Shown: in pieces, positions 8,871 through 17,891 of the stretch
How the letters are laid out: each line of letters begins with the position of its first letter
Numbering within the stretch: the first letter of the stretch is position 1
NCBI GenBank assembly: GCA_001897155.1
Contig: MKSF01000007.1
Span: forward strand, 62,001-126,000
Direction of reading: 5' to 3'
From: Bacteroidetes bacterium 47-18
GTDB lineage: Bacteria > Bacteroidota > Bacteroidia > Chitinophagales > Chitinophagaceae
DNA length: 64,000 nt
The notes under the pieces: generated by a model
Databases searched by the model: none
The model's input: the letters and a program-made list of their open reading frames with translations, nothing else
Told to the model about the DNA's origin: nothing
Program-made: the position numbers and the translations under genes

Positions 8871-9854
8871 ATGCCGGAAATAGCATTTAGACAAGCTTTA
8901 AGAGAAGCCTTACAGGAAGAGATGCGCAGGGATGAGACCGTATTTCTGATGGGAGAGGAAGTGGCTGAGTATAATGGTGCTTATAAAGTAAGTCAGGGAA
9001 TGTTGGAAGAATTCGGTCCCAGGAGAGTAATAGATACGCCTATCGCTGAACTGGGATTTGCTGCTATCGGTGTGGGCGCCGCCTCCAACGGCCTGCGTCC
9101 TGTGGTGGAATTCATGACCTGGAACTTTGCCGTCCTGGCGCTGGACCAGATACTGAACCATGCTGCCAAAATGCTGAGCATGAGCGGCGGGCACTTCGGA
9201 TGTCCTATCGTGTTCCGTGGCCCTAACGGCTCTGCCGGTCAGCTGGGCGCACAGCACTCACAGGCTTTTGAAAGCTGGTATGCCAATATACCGGGTCTGA
9301 AAGTGATTTCCGTATCCAATCCTTATGATGCCAAAGGCTTATTGAAATCTGCTATCCGCGATGATAACCCGACCATTTTCCTGGAATCGGAGGTCATGTA
9401 CGGTGATATGGGCGAAGTGCCCGCGGAAGAATACCTGATACCTATCGGCAAAGCCCGTATAGCGCGCGAAGGAAAGGATGTTACCATCGTATCTTTCAAT
9501 AAGATGATGAAAGTGGCCCTTGGAGCGGCCGAAGAGCTGGCTAAAGAGGGTATCAGCGCAGAAGTGATCGACCTCAGGACGATCCGCCCGCTGGATAATG
9601 AAACGATTATCAATTCCGTGAAGAAAACCAACAGGCTGGTCATAGTGGAAGAGCAATGGCCTTTCGCCTCCGTATCTTCTGAAATTACCTACAGGGTACA
9701 GAAAGATGCGTTCGATTACCTGGATGCTCCTATCAGGAGGATCTGCTCCGCAGATGCGAACATGCACTATGCGCCGAGCCTGGTAGCTGCCTATCTCCCC
9801 GATGTGCCCAGAACGGTGAATATTGTAAAAGAGCTGATGTACACTAAAAAATAA
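8871..9854 (+). CDS. pdhB: Pyruvate dehydrogenase E1 component, beta subunit
   Basis: A 327-residue transketolase-type beta subunit of the 2-oxo acid dehydrogenase E1 enzyme, with GEEVAEYNGAYKVSQGM near the N-terminus, the IDTPIAELGFAAIGVGAA segment, FRGPNGSAGQLGAQHSQ, and the C-terminal transketolase domain beginning near IGKARIAREGKDVTIV. With the alpha subunit it decarboxylates pyruvate using thiamine diphosphate and passes the acetyl group to E2. The alpha subunit and E2 are not in the window, which is common in Bacteroidota. Pyruvate specificity over branched-chain oxo acids is inferred from overall resemblance. Confidence 0.92.
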   Translation: MPEIAFRQALREALQEEMRRDETVFLMGEEVAEYNGAYKVSQGMLEEFGPRRVIDTPIAELGFAAIGVGAASNGLRPVVEFMTWNFAVLALDQILNHAAKMLSMSGGHFGCPIVFRGPNGSAGQLGAQHSQAFESWYANIPGLKVISVSNPYDAKGLLKSAIRDDNPTIFLESEVMYGDMGEVPAEEYLIPIGKARIAREGKDVTIVSFNKMMKVALGAAEELAKEGISAEVIDLRTIRPLDNETIINSVKKTNRLVIVEEQWPFASVSSEITYRVQKDAFDYLDAPIRRICSADANMHYAPSLVAAYLPDVPRTVNIVKELMYTKK

Positions 9855-9874
9855 CAGCAATTATAAATCGTTTG

Positions 9875-10011
9875 AATGAAGCTGTCTGAAAAGCTTCTTT
9901 TAATTGTCACATTGAGCCTGTCGAAATGTGGTATGTACGGATCAAGCAACCCTGTCTATATTGCGGCTTAGCCCCATATGACAGGGTTGCTTATTTTTAG
10001 ACAGCCTCATT
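9875..10011. mobile_element. MITE-like repeat, second family (137 bp)
   Basis: Terminal inverted repeats of 18 bp with two mismatches (left AATGAAGCTGTCTGAAAA at 9875-9892, mirrored at 9994-10011). Inside are a perfect 13-bp inverted repeat AAGCAACCCTGTC (9944-9956 with 9980-9992) and the string CATTGAGCCTGTCGAAATG, which I recall from dispersed repeats in other Bacteroidota genomes. It codes for nothing, is unrelated to the IS1595-type family, and may also act as the transcription terminator of pdhB. Confidence 0.6.
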
Positions 10012-10115
10012 TTTTTGTTCTTATTACGGGGCTGCCGGCATATTTTATGAACGGATTCAACAAAATCTGATTTTTGGCATTAATATTGTCTGGTTAAATA
10101 CTAAAAAGAAAGATT

Positions 10116-10916
10116 ATGAAAATAAAATTACTTGGCTTGTCCTTATTGACAGGAGCCTCCATGCTGATAGGAGGATGTTCCAAAGACGGTTCTGTGAATA
10201 TTTTTTCACTGGAAGATGATAAGACCCTGGGCTTGCAGACCAAGGAGCAGATAGAAGCAAATCCTTCCCAGTTCCCTATTATGCCGCCTTCCCAGTATCC
10301 TGCTGCCTACGAATACATCTATTCTATCAGGAATGAGATCCTTGCGAGCGGGCAGGTAACGCACAAAGATGATTTTGTATGGGAAGTAAAGCTCATCAAG
10401 GATGATAATACGCTCAATGCCTTCTGTACGCCGGGCGGCTATATATACGTGTATACCGGCCTTATAAAGTACCTGGACAGCAAATCCGCGCTGGCGGGGG
10501 TAATGGGCCATGAAATGGCGCATGCCGACCGGAGGCATTCTACCAACCAGATGACCAAACGTTATGGCGTGCAAACGCTGCTGGATGTAGTATTGGGTAA
10601 GAACCAGGGGCTGGTCAGCCAGATCGCTTCGGAACTGGTGTCGCTCCGGTTCAGCAGGACCGATGAAACGGATGCGGATGCGCATTCCGTACAATACCTG
10701 TGTCCTACCAAATACCACGCGGACGGCGCCGCTGAATTCTTTGAAAAGATCGAGCAGTCGGGCGGTTCAAATGTTCCTGAATTCCTGAGCACGCACCCCA
10801 GTCCCGATAACCGCGTTAAAAATATCCAGGATAAGGCAGTGGAGCTCAATTGCGGTACCACGATCTCCAACACGGAAAATGATACGGAATACAGGCAGTT
10901 TAAGAACAGCTTGTAG
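10116..10916 (+). CDS. M48 family zinc metallopeptidase lipoprotein
   Basis: A 266-residue protein with a lipoprotein signal peptide (lipobox LIGGC, lipidated Cys21). The M48 catalytic motif HEMAH is at 132-136, and the downstream acidic ligand lies in DETDADAHSVQY. It resembles the BepA/YfgC and LoiP group of periplasmic peptidases that act on outer-membrane protein quality control, so the mature protein is probably anchored on the periplasmic side of a membrane. It is a single gene with its own terminator. Confidence 0.9.
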   Translation: MKIKLLGLSLLTGASMLIGGCSKDGSVNIFSLEDDKTLGLQTKEQIEANPSQFPIMPPSQYPAAYEYIYSIRNEILASGQVTHKDDFVWEVKLIKDDNTLNAFCTPGGYIYVYTGLIKYLDSKSALAGVMGHEMAHADRRHSTNQMTKRYGVQTLLDVVLGKNQGLVSQIASELVSLRFSRTDETDADAHSVQYLCPTKYHADGAAEFFEKIEQSGGSNVPEFLSTHPSPDNRVKNIQDKAVELNCGTTISNTENDTEYRQFKNSL

Positions 10917-10943
10917 CAGATCTTCTGATAATTTTAGTTATAG

Positions 10944-10974
10944 GCCGGTACCTGATAAGGTGCCGGCTTTTTAC
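10944..10974 (+). terminator. Terminator of the M48 lipoprotein gene
   Basis: A 9-bp stem GCCGGTACC / GGTGCCGGC (10944-10952 with 10959-10967, one G-U pair) with a 6-base loop, followed by TTTTT. It lies 28 bp after the stop. Confidence 0.85.
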
Positions 10975-11130
10975 TTTTCGTTTGCCGGGGAAATAATCAT
11001 AAAATGGAAAGAGAATGTGTGTTTTCAAAAGTCCTGATAGGCGCAAGCAGTGCTGCCGGCTAAGCGGGTAAGATAGCGTGCTTAAGTCATTGTTGGGTAA
11101 AAGTACGCAGGCATATGATACAACCATAGG

Positions 11131-11162
11131 TAAAAAGACCGGGCGGCCCGCAGGGCCGCCCG
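11131..11162 (-). terminator. Terminator of the MORN-repeat gene
   Basis: Perfect 10-bp GC-rich stem (CGGGCGGCCC at 11140-11149 with its complement at 11153-11162) and a 3-base loop. On the minus strand it is followed by a T run, seen here as the A run at 11132-11136. It lies 50 bp beyond the stop at 11212. Confidence 0.85.
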
Positions 11163-11211
11163 AAGTATTGAGAACCGGGAACTTTTCTTCCGATTGGCAA
11201 AGGCCAATAAC

Positions 11212-11925
11212 TTATTTTTTCACCGGCGTACCATTCTCAAAAAAGTAGGCTTCCGATCTCCCGTCGGGAAAAATATTGATCAGTCTGCCGTCCCGTTTGC
11301 CATCCTGCATTTCAGCCAGCTCAATGCCGCCGGTCGAATACATGATCACCATAAAGCCGTGTGTTATACCGGCCTTGTAAGTGGCATAGATTGTATTAGG
11401 ACTGTTGGAATAAAGCGAATAGCCCGGACCTTCCAGGAAGCCGTTGACAAACTTTCCTGTATATAATATGCTTTTCCCGTCGGGCAGGTTTTCCAGCTTA
11501 ACGCCTATACCATTCTGGCAATTACCGTAAGGACAGTCCGCATTGCCGCTTTTCAGGACGGCATGGTTGTCTTTCAGCACACCCTTATCGAAGGTATGGG
11601 CAATAATACTACCGTCCTCGAAAGGGGTAACATGCAGTCCCTGCTTCTGATCGTTGACAAACATCCCGTAGCTGATACGGTCGCCGTCTTTATACACTAC
11701 AAAACCTTCTTTCTTCCCGTCTTTCCATTGCCCGGAACAAAGCTGTTCGCCGTAAACATCACCCGGACCATCCAGCTTGCCGTTCTTAAAAAATCCCGTG
11801 GTAGTGGTCTCACCGGCAACCAATGCACCATAGCCGTTGTTGCAATCTCCCTGGCACTGTGCTGCAGCCCGGGTCATACACATGATGAACGCAAGGGCTG
11901 TAAATAAACTCATTGTTGTTTTCAT
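11212..11925 (-). CDS. Secreted MORN-repeat protein
   Basis: 237 residues with a signal peptide (about residues 1-22, ending AAAQ). The mature part consists of MORN-type repeats: GFFKNGKLDGPGDVYG, SGQWKDGKKEGFVVY, YTGKFVNGFLEGPGYSLY and QDGKRDGRLINIF, each a short beta hairpin. Such repeats mediate protein or lipid contacts and give no enzymatic prediction. Cysteines in CQGDCNNGYG and CPYGNCQNGIG look like paired disulfides. It follows the TPR-CHAT gene by 60 bp on the same strand, so the two may form a transcription unit. Confidence 0.75.
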   Translation of the reverse strand: MKTTMSLFTALAFIMCMTRAAAQCQGDCNNGYGALVAGETTTTGFFKNGKLDGPGDVYGEQLCSGQWKDGKKEGFVVYKDGDRISYGMFVNDQKQGLHVTPFEDGSIIAHTFDKGVLKDNHAVLKSGNADCPYGNCQNGIGVKLENLPDGKSILYTGKFVNGFLEGPGYSLYSNSPNTIYATYKAGITHGFMVIMYSTGGIELAEMQDGKRDGRLINIFPDGRSEAYFFENGTPVKK

Positions 11926-11985
11926 TGTTTTGTATTTAGTGATGATATCATTATGTGGTGCTGTCGTTATTTTTCTGATGCGGCA

Positions 11986-14847
11986 TTATCTCCCGGTATA
12001 GATAAAGGGTGCCCAGGACAGGGAGAACTGTAGCATAGGATCGCCGCTGGTGATGAATTCTCTTTTTACCTCGTTCAGCGCTTTTACGAATGTCTTCTTT
12101 TCCCCGAAGACTTTCTGGTAGAGCCTGGATACCAGCACGGAAGTGGCGTAGTCATTCACATTCCATAATGACGTGATGGTCGAGCTGGCGCCGGCCATCA
12201 GGAAAGCGTGGTTAAGTCCCGCTACACCATCGCCCGGTACCAGCTTACCCAGGCCTGTCTGGCAGGCGCTCAGCATCACCAGCTCGGGGGCCATCTTCAG
12301 CTTAGCCACTTCACTGACCACCAGCTCTCCATCTTCGCCATCTACGGGTTGCGGGAAGACCGAAAACATAATACCGCTCAGATCGAACACATAAGGATGC
12401 ACGCCCGCGTGGCTTGCCAGGTGAATGATACGGTAATGATGCAGCGCACCGGAGGCATTCAGCCGCTTAAATTCATTTTCGGTCATCTTATCATTCAGGA
12501 AAATATCGGCATCCGGCACGATGGTTTTGATCATTTCCACTTCCTTTTTTGTACCCTCCAGGTAATTGGCAGCCGTTTTGCTAAAGGTGGCGAACGCCGC
12601 GTCAAGATGCTGGTCGGTGGCAATAGCTTCCTTCACTTTAAGCTCGACGCGCTCTATATCGGTCTGTGACTGCAGGGGATAGCCTTTGGAAGTCCGTGCG
12701 CTATACCGGGCGTCACCGAAGGCCAGTACCGGCTTGCTGTATATTCTGGATTTGCGGGTGCGCAGGTTGACCAGAACCGTACCGCTGGGGATATAGCTGA
12801 TGTCGTATTGCTGCACCAGGTATTGCTTGTCCCCGGTAACCAGGGTCTCAAAAGGCAGGTAATTCAGTTCGCCGTCCAGGGAGAAGATCAGGTGCTTCTT
12901 GCCGGCAAGCTGGGGTTCGAACATCTGGAGCAGCATATTGTAAAGCGCCATACCGATGCCCTTCGCTATATTGGGGTTATAGGTGCCTTTTTTGAGCTCG
13001 TCGGATGAAGGATTCAGCTTGCGCCGGTACAATTCGATGAGCAAGCCCATCTCACCCTGCTTAAAATCATGGCCCCGGGCCTCTTCCCTGGACTGGTACC
13101 GGGTGTAAACAGGAGTGCGGAACTCTTTTTGAGCCAACTCTTGCTCTATTGCCCCGATCTCGGCATTGAAACCGGCATATATCTCGGGCAGGAAGCTGTT
13201 CCGTGCGAAGGAAAACCCAAAATGCACCTTATCTTTGGTCAGGACCAGCGGTATGTAGTAGCCATCAGAAAGCTCGCCCGATATGTCGATATAGTAGATC
13301 AATGCTTCATCGGGCCGCAATACGGCCTGTATCTCCTTCAAGGTGGCCCGCTTTTTATTTTTCGAGGTGCTTTCCGACAGGCTGTAGCCCTTCACGTCTT
13401 CAATGACCGGCAGCAATTCTTCGCCGCCCTGGACATGGGCAATACAACCTATCAGAAGATTACAGACCCGGTTGTAATCCGCCAGCAAGCCCTTCACCGT
13501 TTCGGCCGAAGCCCCGGCCATCTCGTTCTCTATGATCTTTTTAGAACGGACAAAGTGGGGGATGGCTTCTTTATATCGGGCGTCATTGGTGAGCAGCACA
13601 CCCTGGTTTTCCGCTACGATAAAGGATTTTTCATCGCTCTTGAGGGCCGCTGACATCTGCCCGCTTACGAATCCCTCTTTGTTCTGTACCAGGCCATAAT
13701 CGCTTACGCCGGTCCTTTTGGCATAAGCAATGCCTTCGTCAAACAGCTGTGCAGCCCTGGCTTTATCCGCATAGCTGATGGCTACGCCCGCGGTATTGTA
13801 AGCGTCTATTTTGTGTCCCTGGTTCACAATTTTGGGAATAACGGCAGCCAGTGCCTGCCCGTATTCTTTTGCCTGATTAATGTCTTTTTTCTTCAAAAAA
13901 GCGTCCGTCAGGTTGATCAATACCTCGTAGGACAGGGCCGGGGCGATACCCGAGCTGTTGAGTTCCGCCAGCAGTATCTTGGATGCCGAAATGATCGCTT
14001 CGTAATCTTTGACGTTTTCACTGTACCGCTCCATTTGCCTGTACAGCAGATATTTGGACAGCGGGTTGTCACGCTTTTCAGCAAGGGCTGCATTGAAATC
14101 CGGCAACAGCTTACGGAACAGGGTTTCCGTTTTCTCCTTGCCTGCTACGCAGGAAACAGCGATGCTGCCCAACAGATGATCATACAGCACGGCGGGATAG
14201 GCTCCGGCCTGCTTTTTAGCCTTGAGCTGCGCAAAGGCATCCTGTGGAAAAGCGCTTTTCCCGGCATCGAAACCCTTCAGTTTTATTACGTGCTGTTCGT
14301 GGAAAGCCATATTGCCTGCATAATGCTGCCTGTATTGTTGCAGGCCCTGTCGCAGTGCGTTTGTAACGCCTGAATAGTCGGTATAGGATGCAAAATTATC
14401 CAGCAATCCCTGCAGGTACTGTTCCGCCTGCGCCTTTTCTTCGGTGCTCATCGGTATAAAAGCAAGGGTGTACATGGCATTGGTCACTACTTGCGGTTCC
14501 TTGGCGTACATAGCAGCCATCACAGCCGAAGTGAGATGAACGGAATGAAACGGGTATAAAGCTATCACAGCCTGATAATATCGGGAAGCTGAAGGATACT
14601 GCTTGTTGTTGTAGAGGGCATTCCCGGCATAAAAATACAGGCTTGCCTCTTCGGGATACCTGTCGGCCAGGGCTATAGCGAGATTGAAGGCTTCTTCCCA
14701 CCGGCCGGCCTTGTTGGCATTGGAAAGCTGCTGCCAGGCGGGATGCGTTTCTAATCTGTCCGGCTGGGGGAATACTTCCTGGAACTGGCCGTAAGCGCTA
14801 TACATACCCAGCAGCAGGTATAAAGAAAAAATTTGTTTCACGCGCAT
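11986..14847 (-). CDS. Secreted TPR-CHAT protein
   Basis: A 953-residue protein with an N-terminal signal peptide (cleaved around YGQ, residue 21), a long helical TPR-like region (from the NANKAGRWEEAFNLAIALADRY area to about residue 500) and a C-terminal CHAT domain. The CHAT domain shows the clan CD pair His813 (LASHAG) and Cys862 (MLSACQTG), followed by GVAGLNHAFLMAGASS and SLWNVND. CHAT domains are caspase-like peptidases, usually controlled by a partner that binds the repeats. Secreted versions are widespread in Bacteroidota and their targets are unknown. The adjacent secreted MORN-repeat protein is a possible partner (inference from position only). Confidence 0.88.
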   Translation of the reverse strand: MRVKQIFSLYLLLGMYSAYGQFQEVFPQPDRLETHPAWQQLSNANKAGRWEEAFNLAIALADRYPEEASLYFYAGNALYNNKQYPSASRYYQAVIALYPFHSVHLTSAVMAAMYAKEPQVVTNAMYTLAFIPMSTEEKAQAEQYLQGLLDNFASYTDYSGVTNALRQGLQQYRQHYAGNMAFHEQHVIKLKGFDAGKSAFPQDAFAQLKAKKQAGAYPAVLYDHLLGSIAVSCVAGKEKTETLFRKLLPDFNAALAEKRDNPLSKYLLYRQMERYSENVKDYEAIISASKILLAELNSSGIAPALSYEVLINLTDAFLKKKDINQAKEYGQALAAVIPKIVNQGHKIDAYNTAGVAISYADKARAAQLFDEGIAYAKRTGVSDYGLVQNKEGFVSGQMSAALKSDEKSFIVAENQGVLLTNDARYKEAIPHFVRSKKIIENEMAGASAETVKGLLADYNRVCNLLIGCIAHVQGGEELLPVIEDVKGYSLSESTSKNKKRATLKEIQAVLRPDEALIYYIDISGELSDGYYIPLVLTKDKVHFGFSFARNSFLPEIYAGFNAEIGAIEQELAQKEFRTPVYTRYQSREEARGHDFKQGEMGLLIELYRRKLNPSSDELKKGTYNPNIAKGIGMALYNMLLQMFEPQLAGKKHLIFSLDGELNYLPFETLVTGDKQYLVQQYDISYIPSGTVLVNLRTRKSRIYSKPVLAFGDARYSARTSKGYPLQSQTDIERVELKVKEAIATDQHLDAAFATFSKTAANYLEGTKKEVEMIKTIVPDADIFLNDKMTENEFKRLNASGALHHYRIIHLASHAGVHPYVFDLSGIMFSVFPQPVDGEDGELVVSEVAKLKMAPELVMLSACQTGLGKLVPGDGVAGLNHAFLMAGASSTITSLWNVNDYATSVLVSRLYQKVFGEKKTFVKALNEVKREFITSGDPMLQFSLSWAPFIYTGR

Positions 14848-15252
14848 TGGTGTTAAGTATTAAAATATAAATCCCTGCGGCCCGGTAGACATACGGCTTG
14901 TACCGGGAGGGTCAGACGAGAAAGCATCCGGTATATTATTGCTTTCAAATATTTTACTGACTATCTGCATACGGTTAACTAAAGTAATTAGCCTCCTGCG
15001 CCTCTCATGCCATTGCCGGGAATAGCAAAAGGCCAATGGTGATGATTGTTTTGATTTTTTTATCTCTTTCCCTGTCTTTACAGAAATTGCTCCGCTCGCT
15101 CCATTCCGCCCGGCCGAAATGATCATTCCAATGATCCTGGCGACTGGCATTTTTTCTAAAACAACTACTACTCTTTAACTACCTGCACCACTTTGTACTG
15201 CGACCTAGACCTTAATATCCACCTGCACTATCCGGATAAAAATTGCCGGTCT
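14848..15252. other. Intergenic region without a convincing gene; contains one transposon-end remnant
   Basis: Open frames here (for example one on the minus strand at 15150-14860) have low-complexity composition and no recognisable start context. The only structure is ACTGACTATCTGCATACGG at 14956-14974, which resembles the left terminus of the MITE family in this window. No matching right end follows, so it is probably a remnant. Confidence 0.5.
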
Positions 15253-16287
15253 TTATTGCTTCGTCGGCTTCCGTACGATGACCATTCCGGCGTGGGCGGG
15301 AGTGGCATAGTACTGGGCATCAATGAGGCTTGCGGGGTCTTTGAGCTTCGGCACGACAATCAAAGCTCCTCCTCTGTTATTGTTGTTCTGGCTGTCACGG
15401 ATCGTGCGGCCATAATCTATAGCGATCTGGCTGCCCGTCTCTACCTGGTTGAATTCCCTGGTATTGGGCCGTACAAAGTCGTCCTGTCCATCCCATTTGA
15501 CAGTTACGTCCTGGACCTCGCAGTTCATGGAGGCCTTTCCTTTGAAGGTTACTGAGCCGTCGGCGGCGATGGTTACCGTTACGGGATTGGGTGAGCAAAG
15601 AGGCTGTAGGTGCGGGCCTTCCCAGGTACCTTTCAGCGAAGCGAAAGCCGCAGGCGGTGTGGTGCCGAAATGCTCCACGTTGTTGCGAAAACGGTATTGG
15701 TTTGAAAATTCTATGGAAGTGTAGCCATCATACAGCTCTCCGCTGTCGTCCGCATAGATCAATATTTGCTGACGCTTGGAATCCTGGTTATTGGCCCAGG
15801 TTGTAATGGTGGTATTGGAGGGGCTGCCTGATACACGGATGAATTGCTTGTAATTACTGCCGCCGTTGGCGTTGATGTCCACATTATTCTCAGCCAGCAC
15901 ACTGCCGCTTGCGTTCAGCAGCTTCATCGTAAATGTCGTGCCGTTTCGGGAGAGGACGAGCTTGCCTTTGCCGATATCGCTTCCTTTGCCTGCAGGAGTA
16001 GCATAGATGGCTACAGGATGCTCTCCTGCATAGAAGTCGGCCACGGCATTTGAATTATTAAAGTCGAGCGATGCCGCTCCGGAAAAGCTCTTTGCGATGC
16101 CGACCGAGAATTCCGAAGTTCCAATGCTATCCGGGTTTTCTTCTTTGGGATCCTTATTCACCGGAGGAGTGTCGTCCTTACTGCAGGAAATAAATGACAC
16201 TATGCTGGCTATGAGGACTGTGCTCAGGCCAAAACCTCTTACGAAGCGCGAGGTTTGCGCTGTGGGTTGGTTAGTTACATTTTTCAT
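15253..16287 (-). CDS. Hypothetical lipoprotein
   Basis: A 344-residue protein of no family I recognise. After a long hydrophilic N-terminus there is a hydrophobic segment ending in the lipobox-like FISCSKDD (cysteine near residue 35), then an acidic, proline-rich linker, as in surface lipoproteins of this phylum. The mature region is rich in Ser, Thr, Asn and Gly with alternating hydrophobic residues, suggesting beta-sandwich folds. The WG-repeat gene lies upstream on the same strand, 25 bp away, so both may be cotranscribed. Confidence 0.7.
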   Translation of the reverse strand: MKNVTNQPTAQTSRFVRGFGLSTVLIASIVSFISCSKDDTPPVNKDPKEENPDSIGTSEFSVGIAKSFSGAASLDFNNSNAVADFYAGEHPVAIYATPAGKGSDIGKGKLVLSRNGTTFTMKLLNASGSVLAENNVDINANGGSNYKQFIRVSGSPSNTTITTWANNQDSKRQQILIYADDSGELYDGYTSIEFSNQYRFRNNVEHFGTTPPAAFASLKGTWEGPHLQPLCSPNPVTVTIAADGSVTFKGKASMNCEVQDVTVKWDGQDDFVRPNTREFNQVETGSQIAIDYGRTIRDSQNNNNRGGALIVVPKLKDPASLIDAQYYATPAHAGMVIVRKPTKQ

Positions 16288-16312
16288 ATTCTTGGTTTTT
16301 TAAAATTGAATG

Positions 16313-16795
16313 TTATTTTATTTCCCTGCCTGTTTTGTCAATATAAAAATATTTGCCGTTGGCGTTCACATAGGCTTTCCCGTTCCTGAAATCTCCTGCC
16401 TCGTCAAATTTTACATTGATAACTTCCTTACCGGTTTTATCTATGTATCCCCATTTGCCGCCGAGCATTTGCTGCTGTTCATCATTGTATCTTGCACCAA
16501 TATTGACGGCAGCTAATCCATCGGAAAAAAAACCGGCAAAGTCATACTTCGGAGATACCACTAATTTCCCGGTACTATCTACAAATCCATATTTTCCACC
16601 GTTATAAACCGTTCCCATCCCTTCTGTAAGCGCTCCTGCATACTCAAATAAAGGCTGTACAACGACGTTCCCTTTGTCGTCTTTATAGCCGTAATAGCCA
16701 TAGGTCTCGTGTTTAAATGGTTTCAGGCGCTGCGCCTGAAATGTTGTTCCCCCGGACAGCATCAGGCAGAGGGTGATGATGGTTTTGGTGTACAT
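16313..16795 (-). CDS. Small secreted WG-repeat protein
   Basis: 160 residues with a signal peptide (to about residue 21, FQAQ). It contains three clear WG-type beta repeats: KYGFVDSTGKLVVSPKYD, KWGYIDKTGKEVINVKFD and KYFYIDKTGREI. WG repeats are non-catalytic and common in Bacteroidota surface or periplasmic proteins. It is upstream of, and 25 bp from, the lipoprotein gene on the same strand. Confidence 0.8.
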   Translation of the reverse strand: MYTKTIITLCLMLSGGTTFQAQRLKPFKHETYGYYGYKDDKGNVVVQPLFEYAGALTEGMGTVYNGGKYGFVDSTGKLVVSPKYDFAGFFSDGLAAVNIGARYNDEQQQMLGGKWGYIDKTGKEVINVKFDEAGDFRNGKAYVNANGKYFYIDKTGREIK

Positions 16796-17064
16796 ATTTT
16801 ATGAACTTTAAAGGGTTGCTTTTATGCTGCACCCGGTCACGAAGCTTGCGGGCAGGATGACAGCTTACATACGTTTGCCGGGCCGGTAGCAGGCCAGGTA
16901 ATTCCTATAAATACGATTGCTTCCAATTTTTTGATAAAATTAACATGCTTTTGTAGCTTCGTAAATACGGCAGATGTCGTATTTATGCCGGAATGTAGCA
17001 ACAGCGGACCCGGCACAGGACGGAGATGCTTTGCCGGGATGACATGAACAGCAGGCAGCAGTAA

Positions 17065-17221
17065 ACACTATAAGATAAGCTGCAAATGATTAGAAGAGAT
17101 GCCTCATGTAACCAGCGCGCTAAGACCTTTTATTGCAAAACCGGTCTTGACCTGCAGAGAGAACACTTCTCAGCGAGCATATTTATAATAAGAGATTGGT
17201 GCCTGTAAGCCGATAGTCACT
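17065..17221 (-). mobile_element. MITE copy of the IS1595-type family, directly before the SUFU gene
   Basis: Read on the minus strand from 17221, the sequence begins AGTGACTATCGGCTTACAGG and stays alignable with the MITE at 42071 through the internal landmarks CGCTGA, GTGTTCTCTCTGC, CCGGTTTTGC and a CATCTCTT segment. The far end (near 17065) has lost the ACTGACTATC terminus, so that boundary is approximate. The intact end is 14 bp before the SUFU start codon at 17236. The rest of the gap from 16796 to 17064 shows nothing I can name. Confidence 0.7.
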
Positions 17222-17235
17222 TAAAATAATTAAGC

Positions 17236-17808
17236 ATGGATGATGAAAATAATTATACGGATGTGCTGTCAAGGCATTATGATGCTGTTTGGGGACAAGG
17301 CTCCACTTCGCTGATATGGGAATACGGGCCTGTGAATAAATTGAATGATGATTTCAGCGTGCAGGAGTTTCCACCCGGAGATAGGATAGGCATGTGGGTA
17401 TATGCCACATCAGGAATGAGCTCTCATATGACAAAAGAAGGTGAGCCTGTCGAATTGCACATGTTTTCCTGCAGGCAGGACCGCGGATTGGCAGAGCTCC
17501 TGACAAGTGTTGCCTATTATCATAAGCTCGTTGCCAAGCTGAATTTGCATCATACTATAAATTTCGGTCAACCCTGGCAGGATAATTCAGGATGCGATCA
17601 TGGCTTTATTTCATTACCTTATATAAATGGCCCGGCGCTGATGGATTGTGCTTACCTGGGGGGAAATATTAAATGTTACTGGATGATACCTGTTACTGCA
17701 AACGAGGTGGCATTCAAGATACAGTATGGCGCGGAAGCACTGGAAGCAATCTTTGACAGGGAAGCGCTGGATTATCCAGATCCCGGGAGGAATGACGTAA
17801 TCAGGTAG
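17236..17808 (+). CDS. Suppressor-of-fused (SUFU) domain protein
   Basis: 190 residues that match the bacterial SUFU-like family: an N-terminal helix with HYDAVWGQGS, the central LHMFSCRQDRGLAELLTSVAYYH and NFGQPWQDNSGCDHGFISLPY, and a final acidic stretch. There is no signal peptide, so it is cytoplasmic. Bacterial SUFU proteins often act as immunity proteins in polymorphic toxin systems, but no toxin gene is adjacent, so the role here is open. A MITE ends 14 bp upstream and probably supplies or disrupts its promoter. Confidence 0.8.
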   Translation: MDDENNYTDVLSRHYDAVWGQGSTSLIWEYGPVNKLNDDFSVQEFPPGDRIGMWVYATSGMSSHMTKEGEPVELHMFSCRQDRGLAELLTSVAYYHKLVAKLNLHHTINFGQPWQDNSGCDHGFISLPYINGPALMDCAYLGGNIKCYWMIPVTANEVAFKIQYGAEALEAIFDREALDYPDPGRNDVIR

Positions 17809-17891
17809 GACAGCGGGGAGCTATCCCGGGATATCGTAATAATGGAGTAATGCATTTGAATTATTATACCCATGCCTGATGACTGAAAGGG

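Noticed and set aside
14860-15150. Minus-strand open frame of 96 codons.
   Set aside because: Composition is unlike neighbouring genes, with no domain, signal or start context, and it overlaps the transposon-end remnant.
17236-17808. SUFU-like gene considered as part of a polymorphic toxin-immunity locus.
   Set aside because: No toxin, Rhs or secretion-tag gene lies beside it; its neighbours are a WG-repeat protein and an antiporter.
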